Source: a virus. From it: 27,776 nt of DNA. Below the pieces are notes generated by a model. It worked only from the letters and a program-made list of their open reading frames with translations. It did not search any database and was not told the DNA's origin. A program made the translations under genes and the position numbers. How positions within the stretch are numbered: position 1 is the stretch's first letter; each line of letters starts with the position of its first letter. Positions 12,297 through 19,300 of the stretch are shown here, one piece after another. The stretch covers positions 1 to 27,776 of IMG/VR virus record IMGVR_UViG_3300044825_000639, one strand, 5' to 3'.

Positions 12297-12306
12297 GGAG
12301 GAAGAT

Positions 12307-12879
12307 ATGAAACTGGAACCACGCCTCGATCCTGATGAGATCGAGTTCTTCAAGAACTTCATGGCTGAGACAATGGCAGCCGACCCCGAAACGCAGATGA
12401 CTGAATGGGGCAGCGGCGGATCGACCTTGATGTTCCTGCCGTACTTTACAACGGGCAAGCTGGTGTCAATCGAACACAACCCCGACTGGTACGACAACGT
12501 ATCGAAGGCCGTTGGCGAATCGGAGTTCCCCGAAGCCGTGCTGAACAACTTCACCTACTGCTACGAGCCGCCGATGGTGGACAAGCGGTTCTACGGTTAC
12601 GGGGTTCCATTCGAGGAAAACCCGTGCTTCGCGGCACGATACATTGACCCCGGCCTCAAATATACCAAGGTCTTTGAGTCGGACATCTATTTCGTGGACG
12701 GCATCTGCCGTGGCGCGGTGCTTGCCACCATCCAAGCGAAGGCCATGAAGCGAGACGCCGCAATCTTCATCCACGACTACTACGGCTACGAGGAACGTAT
12801 CCCGTGGTACAAGTGGGCCTCCAACCTGTACAGCAGGGTGGTACAGGTCGGATCTACGCTTGCAAGGCTATATCTGTGA
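12307..12879 (+). CDS. Class I SAM-dependent methyltransferase-like protein
   Basis: 190 residues. MTEWGSGGSTLMFL (31-44) is the Gly-rich loop that holds SAM; SIEHNPDWYDNV (54-65) ends the second strand with E56; SDIYFVDG (125-132) and AAIFIHDYYG (151-160) are later strands with acidic ends. This layout fits small Rossmann methyltransferases of the FkbM/Methyltransf_24 type. No DNA-methylase NPPY/DPPY motif is seen, so substrate is unknown; modification of a protein, sugar or small molecule is as likely as DNA. The ATG at 12307 sits behind GGAGGAAG. An attenuator-like terminator directly upstream may control it. Confidence 0.7.
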   Translation: MKLEPRLDPDEIEFFKNFMAETMAADPETQMTEWGSGGSTLMFLPYFTTGKLVSIEHNPDWYDNVSKAVGESEFPEAVLNNFTYCYEPPMVDKRFYGYGVPFEENPCFAARYIDPGLKYTKVFESDIYFVDGICRGAVLATIQAKAMKRDAAIFIHDYYGYEERIPWYKWASNLYSRVVQVGSTLARLYL

Positions 12880-13124
12880 CTTGGGGCGACCACGATATCG
12901 AAATCGAGGCCATCGTTGAGAACAGCGATGGCAGCCTCACGGTGACGCTTAACATGGGCTTCGAGGCGCTAAAGACCTTCGCGGCACTCGGCGTTTACAC
13001 AACACTTCTGGACAAGGCTAAGGAGGCCGAGGCCGATGGATATCTTAACCCCAAAGGGGCAGAAGACAAGGGAACAGGAGAGGGAGGCGCTGACCCTCTT
13101 TCTGGAGACTTTCCCACGGTATAG
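12876..13124 (+). CDS. Hypothetical protein, 82 residues
   Basis: Unrecognised. Begins with GTG overlapping the methyltransferase stop (GTGA). The first half alternates acidic beta-type strands (HDIEIEAIVENSDGSLTVTL), followed by a helix (FEALKTFAALGVYTTLLDKA) and a Gly/Asp-rich tail. That tail overlaps the next gene by 89 bases. AAGG lies 8 bases before the start. Confidence 0.55.
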   Translation: MTWGDHDIEIEAIVENSDGSLTVTLNMGFEALKTFAALGVYTTLLDKAKEAEADGYLNPKGAEDKGTGEGGADPLSGDFPTV

Positions 13125-13518
13125 CTTCGTTGAGACCCCGAAGGACAAACCCTCAGACCTTGATGGGTTCGTGACAAGGGATGGCGTGATCATCTCCGGC
13201 GTCGAGGTCAAGTGCCGCAACATGACGGCGTCAGAGCTTCGCAACAAGTTTGACAACCGATGGCTGATCACCGCAGACAAGCTGGACAGGTGTGTAAACA
13301 TCTGCCGATCCCTCTGTGTGGACTTCCGGGGTTTTCTCTATTTGGTGCCCGACAAGATGCTGATCGTGGTGCCGATCTTCTCCCACGATAAAGGCTGGCT
13401 TACGGAGCCGATCTACGACTGGACTGAGACACAGGCCACTGTGAACGGCGGGATCGCCGAGCGCCTTAACGCCTACGTGGATGTCGGACATGCCACTTCA
13501 ATCGTCGCGGCTGCGTAG
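13036..13518 (+). CDS. PD-(D/E)XK nuclease-like protein, 160 residues
   Basis: PSDLDGF (39-45) and GVEVKCRN (55-62) give the D43 - E57-x-K59 pattern of the PD-(D/E)XK nuclease fold, with KPSDLDG preceding as in phage and restriction-like nucleases. Later strands (FLYLVPDKMLIVVPI) fit the core. Substrate is unknown: it may trim recombination intermediates or cut host DNA. AGGAGG lies some 10 bases before the ATG at 13036. The 89-base overlap with the preceding gene is long but the N-terminus (DILTPKGQKTREQE) reads naturally. Confidence 0.7.
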   Translation: MDILTPKGQKTREQEREALTLFLETFPRYSFVETPKDKPSDLDGFVTRDGVIISGVEVKCRNMTASELRNKFDNRWLITADKLDRCVNICRSLCVDFRGFLYLVPDKMLIVVPIFSHDKGWLTEPIYDWTETQATVNGGIAERLNAYVDVGHATSIVAAA

Positions 13519-13777
13519 CAAAAAGCACCTTGCCCACGTTCGGAGCTTCGGGTGCTGCATCTGCAAGAACCCCGCAGCAGACGCCCACCATCTGAGATCC
13601 GAGGGCCATCTGGCTTCTGCGGCACTCAAGAACGGTGACGACTTCACGATACCCTTGTGCCGGGAACACCACGACGAGCTTCACGCTTTCGGGGACGAGA
13701 AATTATTTCTTGACTTGCACGGGATTGATGCTAAGGTGGTTCTCGCTCAAATGAAGGAGGGCAAAGATGACGTTTAG
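13490..13777 (+). CDS. Zinc-type HNH nuclease, DUF968/Ref-like
   Basis: About 95 residues. CCICKN, later ADAHHLRSEGH, then IPLCREHHDELHAFGDEKLF: paired Cys, HH, then C-x2-HH-x3-H, the layout of small phage HNH proteins of the DUF968 / Ref recombination-enhancement type. It probably nicks DNA during recombination. Starts at 13490 or 13481 (both ATG in frame, neither with a good ribosome site), overlapping the previous gene by 29 or 38 bases; it overlaps the next by 11. Confidence 0.72.
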   Translation: MPLQSSRLRSKKHLAHVRSFGCCICKNPAADAHHLRSEGHLASAALKNGDDFTIPLCREHHDELHAFGDEKLFLDLHGIDAKVVLAQMKEGKDDV

Positions 13778-14321
13778 GGTAAAGCTTCGAGAGAAGATTG
13801 AGTACGACGCCGCCGGGTCGTTCGCGCTGGAGCGACACGGTGAGCAGGAGCATGGCTGCCTCAAGATCGGGGACCATCTTCGTGACGTTGTGGCCAACGT
13901 CCGCAAGCACTACGACCCGCATGTAAACAGCCGCAGCCCCGAGGAACTGATAGCTGCCGCTTGGCTGCACGACATCGTCGAGGACACCAGCACGGACCCC
14001 GAAGAGATCGCCAAGAGGTTCGGGGATTCGGTCATGGAAATTGTGTTCCTTCTGACGGACAAGGCTGGCCGCAACCGGATGGAGCGCCACCTTCGCACGT
14101 ACCACATGATCCGCCGCGACCCGGATGCCCTGCTGATCAAGCTGTGTGATCGGCGGCACAACCACGAGAGGTCCATCAAGCATGGCGAACGCTACGCGGT
14201 CATGTACCGGGACGAGTACGTTTACTTCAAGTTCGCCCTCTGGACGCCCCACAAGTTCAAGGCCCTGTGGGAGGAACTGGACGATCAATACGAGCAAATG
14301 AAGAGGATGCTGTCATGGTGA
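13767..14321 (+). CDS. HD-domain protein resembling Mesh1/SpoT (p)ppGpp hydrolases
   Basis: 184 residues. H37 in a conserved helix (KIGDHLRDVV), LHDIVEDT with H68-D69 and E72-D73, and KLCDRRHN with D128 follow the metal-binding order of the SpoT/Mesh1 hydrolase domain. FGDSVMEIVFLLTD between them matches the family's helix after HD. No synthetase domain is present. It could break down alarmones to blunt the host stringent response during infection, or hydrolyse another nucleotide. GGAGGG lies 5 bases before the ATG at 13767. The best-supported clue to host-physiology control in this window. Confidence 0.75.
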   Translation: MTFRVKLREKIEYDAAGSFALERHGEQEHGCLKIGDHLRDVVANVRKHYDPHVNSRSPEELIAAAWLHDIVEDTSTDPEEIAKRFGDSVMEIVFLLTDKAGRNRMERHLRTYHMIRRDPDALLIKLCDRRHNHERSIKHGERYAVMYRDEYVYFKFALWTPHKFKALWEELDDQYEQMKRMLSW

Positions 14322-14788
14322 TGACGTATCTCGACGGCGGCTTGGTAAAAGATGTGTCCGAGCAGATTGATGTAAGCATCTCAAGAGCGGCCAAGGCTGT
14401 TGAATTTGTCCTACGGGATGTGGCAAAGAGGTTGGAGAATGTCTCCAATGAAGAGGACAACCCGATAAAATCATCCGCAATGAAGGATGTTGCAAGGGTA
14501 GTCAGGAAACACGCACGACATACAGTGAATATCTTTAAGGAAAATGAAATGGCAGACCGCAACTACAAAAAGGAATACGAGGAATTTCACGCGACCCCGG
14601 AGCAGAAAAAGCGCCGCGCTCAACGTAACACCGCCCGCAAGAAGGCCATGGCCGCTGGCAAGGTCAAGAAGGGCGACGGCAAGGAAGTGGATCACATCGG
14701 GGCACCCCGCAAGGGATCGCTGGATGGTGTGCCGACGCGCATTATCCCTAAGAAGGCCAACCGCACTAAGCAGCCAAAGAGGAGCTAA
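14315..14788 (+). CDS. Two-part protein: unknown N-domain plus basic HNH-like DNA-binding C-domain
   Basis: 157 residues from the ATG at 14315 (overlaps the HD gene by 7 bases). Residues 1-78 form a helical domain (MTYLDGGLVKDVSEQIDVSI) of unknown role. Residues 79-157 (MADRNYKKEYEEFHATPEQK, then KAMAAGKVKKGDGKEVDHI and KKANRTKQPKRS) look like a complete small basic phage protein with an HNH-like KGDGKEVDH signature. An AAGGAAA ribosome site stands before the in-frame ATG at 14549, so the C-part may also be made alone. Likely binds DNA. Confidence 0.65.
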   Translation: MVMTYLDGGLVKDVSEQIDVSISRAAKAVEFVLRDVAKRLENVSNEEDNPIKSSAMKDVARVVRKHARHTVNIFKENEMADRNYKKEYEEFHATPEQKKRRAQRNTARKKAMAAGKVKKGDGKEVDHIGAPRKGSLDGVPTRIIPKKANRTKQPKRS

Positions 14789-14790
14789 TT

Positions 14791-15063
14791 ATGTCAAAGA
14801 CAGGATACGGATATCGTTTTGCAAACCCCCTTCTTAGGCGCATTGAAGGCGAAAGAAAGGGCAAAATTATCGGCAAAATGTACGCAAGCTTCGCTGACGG
14901 CGAGGGTGATGTGACCTTAGATGTTGCGATAGACGATGAGTCGGCTTTGTGGCGTGTCGATGTCCTCGGCGATATCATCAACCTTCTTCAGGCTGAATAC
15001 AAAAAAGCTTACGAAGAGATGATGACCGGATTCAACAAGATTCGGGAGGAAACTGCAAGGTGA
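14791..15063 (+). CDS. Hypothetical protein, 90 residues
   Basis: Unrecognised. Basic start (GYGYRFANPLLRRIEGERKG), a beta-type acidic middle (GEGDVTLDVAIDDESALW) and a helical end (INLLQAEYKKAYEEMMTG). AGGAG lies 6 bases before the ATG. Confidence 0.6.
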   Translation: MSKTGYGYRFANPLLRRIEGERKGKIIGKMYASFADGEGDVTLDVAIDDESALWRVDVLGDIINLLQAEYKKAYEEMMTGFNKIREETAR

Positions 15064-15093
15064 GCAAGCACGAAGAGTTTGACGGAGACACCA

Positions 15094-15546
15094 ATGACTG
15101 AGTGGGCAGAGAAGAATACGCTCCAGTGCGAGGTGGTGAAGATCGCCATGTCGCAGGACAAGAATGGCCACATCCTCAAGCTGGCCATCCATCCCAATGA
15201 TCTGCCGAAGGATCTCGTCCTTGATCCTCTCGGATCCCGTTACGTGATGGTGCTTGCGCGTCTAAACGATCAGGACGAAGTCGTCCAGCCAAAGGAGAAG
15301 AGCGAAGGTGATAAGGCGGTGGATATTGCCGGTCTTCTGTGCCGTAATCCTCGGTTCACTGCTTGGCTTGCTGATCGGGGTTACAGTCGTGATGAATCTC
15401 AGGCTGCCGCAGCAGATGCCCTTAGAGAATTTTGTGCCGTTAAATCCAGAGCCGAGTTGGCCACCAACGAGGACGCACGTCGCAAGTTCAACGCCCTGAA
15501 AAACGAGTTCGAGCTTGCTGTGAAGAAAGGAGAAGTGCCGAAATGA
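15094..15546 (+). CDS. Hypothetical protein, 150 residues, before the integrase
   Basis: N-terminal domain LQCEVVKIAMSQDKNGHILK, then LAIHPNDLPKDLVLDPLG and SRYVMVLARL, resembles an uncharacterised beta-rich phage protein type. The C-terminal part (LCRNPRFTAWLADRGY, AAAADALREF) is helical. The ATG at 15094 follows GGAGACACC; the TTG at 15079 is rejected. Its stop overlaps the integrase start as ATGA, so the two are probably made together. Confidence 0.6.
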   Translation: MTEWAEKNTLQCEVVKIAMSQDKNGHILKLAIHPNDLPKDLVLDPLGSRYVMVLARLNDQDEVVQPKEKSEGDKAVDIAGLLCRNPRFTAWLADRGYSRDESQAAAADALREFCAVKSRAELATNEDARRKFNALKNEFELAVKKGEVPK

Positions 15547-16361
15547 ATTTCGCAAAGCTGTTCCGGCTATACGAGGCTTCGCCGGGGTTTGATAAATTGT
15601 CTCCCCGCTCGAAGCAAGCCTACGTCTACTGCTCGAAGAGGCTTGAGGACGAGCTTGGCAAGGAGGACGTGTCCAACCTTCGCCGCTCCACGTTCCTCGC
15701 AATGCAAGCCCGTCTCCGTCACCGTCCGGCACTGGTTAACCTGATGACCCGCGTTGCCTCTGTTACGATGTCCTATGGCGTTGACATGGACATCATCCCG
15801 GCGAACCCCGTTGCGGGGCTCAAGTCCTTGAAGATTGGCTCTCACGTTCGCTGGGAACCCGACGAGGTCAGGAAGGTGATTGCCCTGAATGATAGGAAGA
15901 TCTCTACGGCGGTGGCAATCGCGTGGTACACCGGCCAACGCGAGTCCGACATCCTCGGCTTGCGCTGGTCCGACATCGACGATGGCTACCTGTGCATTAC
16001 GCAGCAGAAGACCAAGCGTGAGTTGAAGATCCGGCTTCACAAGGATCTGATCGACTATCTGGACGCCATTCGCAATGGCGACCCCGAAGACTACTTCATC
16101 GTGTCTGGTAAGGTGCGTATGACGGACGGCGCTTTTCGTGCGGCATTCCGCAGGAAGATGGATGGGATCGGTATCGAGAAGACGTTCCACGGCATCCGCA
16201 AGGGCGTTGCTTCGTCTCTCGCGGAGAACGGAAGCTCTATAAACGAGATAGCCGCCATCCTTGGACACAAGTCCATACGAATGGCGGCGTACTACGCGGA
16301 ACAGGCAAGCGGGAAGAAGCTGGTCGAGAATGCTGTTAGCAGCATCACGTCCTGCGTTTAG
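15543..16361 (+). CDS. int: Tyrosine-recombinase integrase
   Basis: 272 residues, a short integrase with an N-terminal SAM-like core-binding domain (LSPRSKQAYVYCSKRLEDEL). Catalytic set: R133 in TGQRESDILGLRW, K156 in QQKTKRE, H216 and R219 in FHGIRKG, H242 in LGHKS, and the nucleophile at Y250 or Y251 in AAYYAEQAS. It should recombine phage and host attachment sites. All residues are present, so it looks active. It lacks a large arm-binding domain. Translated with the preceding gene by an ATGA overlap; its stop overlaps the stop of the convergent giant virion gene. No attachment site or repressor was found beside it. Confidence 0.93.
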   Translation: MNFAKLFRLYEASPGFDKLSPRSKQAYVYCSKRLEDELGKEDVSNLRRSTFLAMQARLRHRPALVNLMTRVASVTMSYGVDMDIIPANPVAGLKSLKIGSHVRWEPDEVRKVIALNDRKISTAVAIAWYTGQRESDILGLRWSDIDDGYLCITQQKTKRELKIRLHKDLIDYLDAIRNGDPEDYFIVSGKVRMTDGAFRAAFRRKMDGIGIEKTFHGIRKGVASSLAENGSSINEIAAILGHKSIRMAAYYAEQASGKKLVENAVSSITSCV

Positions 16362-19300
16362 GAGAAGAAGCTGGGGTATTTGTAGTCTACGTTCTCTTCG
16401 TAGAGCTTTCCAACCCGTCCGGTGATCTCTTCAATCTGCTTCTGCAACATCTCAATCCTCCGGCGCTTCTCCTCCGGAGGAATTTTTTCGTTCTCCCGAA
16501 GCTTCCTTACTTGGGCCGCAAGTTGGTTGCGCCGGTTTGCAAGGGCGCGAACCGTTGGGTATATCTTCAATTCGTCGGCAAACCTTGCCCTAACACTCTT
16601 CACGCTCTCTGGGTCTCCGCTCTTCATCGCGGACTTTAGTTCCTCACCACGAGCGAGGACATGATTGACCTTGTCAAAGTAGTCCTCGAAGGATATGCGC
16701 TCCGATACGTTCCCGTAAACCTTCCTGAAGAACGGGATGTCGTTTGCGTCAAGGGCCTCAAGATCGCCGTTCAGTGCGGCTGGTATCTTATTGGTGGCGG
16801 TGTCGTAGGTCCTACGAACAAACGCGCCCAATCCGCCAGTGAAGTAGTCGTATACGTACTCCAACACCGCAGGATTAAGGTCAATCGCTCCAGACACATA
16901 CTCAGAGCCGCCCGTGGCCTCGTTTAGGAAGTCAGCAGTCTTTTTGAAGAATGGGCTTGTTGATGTCCAATAAAGCTGGCTGTTGGCCTTCGGGACTGAT
17001 CCGGGGAATGGTTCTGGGTAGATCCTTCTCCCCGTGAAGTCTTGATTGATTGTGAGCGCGACAAGCGGGTCAACAGCCGTGGGCGACAGGAAGTTCAAGA
17101 GGCTTTCCGTCCCACCAATCGGATTGAAGGAGTCAATGAATGTTGATCCTATGGACGTCGCCGCCTCTGATGTCTTGTATTCACCGCGAACGCTCCTTGA
17201 CACCGCGCGACCAGCGTTCACAAATGCGTTGAACCCGTAAGGGAGGGGAATGGCAAAATAACCATTCTCGGTAATGCCCGTTGGATCCATGATGATGAGG
17301 TTGCTTTCAAGCTTGTAGTTCGGGATCTTGTCGTACAAAAGCTGTCCGTCATCATCCTCGTCGGACATCAAGCTGTTTATAATGTCTTGAAGCATTCCGA
17401 CAACAAACAGACCGGCAAATGCACGGCGAACCTTCTTCGAGCGGCCAGCGGCCATCGCCATCGCCAGAGTTCCCTGAACGGAGGCGTTGTAGAAAAGGTA
17501 CAAAGAATTCAGGAAGGGACCGTAGACGCCACGCTTGTCAAAGTTTACGGTCAGGTTCTTTGCGATCTGCGCAGCCCTCTTTCTTGGGACGCCAGCCTCA
17601 ATGGTGTTCTTGTAGACAGAGAGGCGAATGGCGTTTTCAAATGCCCCGTTCATGTTCTCAAGCATGTCACGAACGAAGCCAACGGCCTGACCAGCCCTCT
17701 TCATCGGAGACCCGCTCTGGCCTTGGGTTAGCTTCTCAATTTCCCTAAGCCTGTCGTTTAGCGTGAAGGTTCCGAAGAAGCCGTTTGTATTTCCACCATC
17801 CTCAAGGAACATCTTGTACCAGTCCGACCAAGCGTTCTGGGTGCCGGGGTTCCTCAGTATTTGGTGTACGCTTCTTATCGCACCTACGGCGTCTTTGAAA
17901 ACGCTCTTCTTGATCCCGTCAATCTCGTACTGAGAAATGTTTATCAAAGCCGTCTGTAGATCGCGCGGGAAGTTGACGAGCATGAACTCTGGATTGAGCG
18001 CCGTATTCACGGATGCCAGCCAGCGGTTTGTTCTCTGAAGGAAGTTAAGCGCCTTCTCGGCAATGTCTGGGCTTCCCGTCTTCTTGGACAGAAGAGCCTT
18101 CTGAAGGAATGGGTTGTCAATGCGAATTGGTATTTCTTCGCCGTTCCTCTTCACAACAAGAACTTCATCGCTGTTCTTGTACATCGGGTCAACCATGGAC
18201 TTAACGACGCCCTTGGATGAGATGTACTTCTTGAGCGGCTTCTTTCCGCTGACGATAACCTCGACGCCCTGCTGCGCCGCGAGTTCTGGGTTGTTCTCAA
18301 TGAGGCCGAGGAGCGAAAGGCCGACCTTGTTCTTTTCTGCCCGGATCAGTGCTTCTGTATTCTGCAAGATGGCGTGAGCCACAAGATCGGACGCCCTTGA
18401 GTGGCGACCAAAGGCCCGCATATCTTCACGGCCACGGATCTTGAAGCCCTGACCAACGCGGGCGCGGAGTTCTTCCTCAATCTCGCCTTCCGTTACAGAC
18501 TCATCAGCAAAACCCCGGAGAGGAACGTAGTTATCGTACTGCTTTATCCTTACGGGGTTTCCGTTTTCATCGTTCACAAACATCTGATCAAAGTCGGGCG
18601 TCAGTCCGGCATCAACGCGAAGCTGGTTCGTGTCGTCAACGATCCTGCGGAACATATCTCTTGCCGCGTAGAAATCGTTTCTCCGGGGATCCGCATCCAC
18701 CGCAGCAACAATTGCTCGTGCGTCTTCGTCGGACATGCCGGAGCCAAGTGCCGGGTCTGCGTTGGGGTTTATTTCACGGATGCGCTCATTCCTCTCTGGG
18801 GCATGAAGGCCATAGAGATAGTCCTCAAACTCCGCGAGAGTGATGTTGTTTTCCCTCAGGAAGGTGAAGAGCGGGGTGTAAAGGTCTTGCTCCCTCTTGT
18901 CTAGGAAGTTGCCAACGCGGCTGCGCATGAGATCTTCGTGCATGGCGGCGTCTAGGGCATCTGGCACGGTGCCGCCATTCTGACGAATGAAATCAACGAA
19001 CTGCCCAAGAGGCAGCATCTTGTCGGCAAAGTTCTGGATTAGGCGCGTCCATGTTGTTTTGTCCGGACGGTAAACATCTGGCACAAAGAACGTGGCAATC
19101 TTCCCGGTCCTTGAGTTCATAACTCGGTCAAGAAGATTTACAGCAGCCCCGTATTCTACAGCATGCTCAACGCGGTTAACCTGTGCCGCGTTAACCTCTG
19201 GAACTCTTTGCTCGTATGGATATTCGGGAGAATGCGCCAGAGACGGAAGTTGAGGCTTCGCCATGACACGCTTCTCGCCGGGGGTGAGAATGCGAGACTT

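Noticed and set aside
15060-15101. 13-residue GTG frame between 15060 and the 15094 gene
   Set aside because: Too short, no ribosome site of its own, and most of it is the leader of the next gene.
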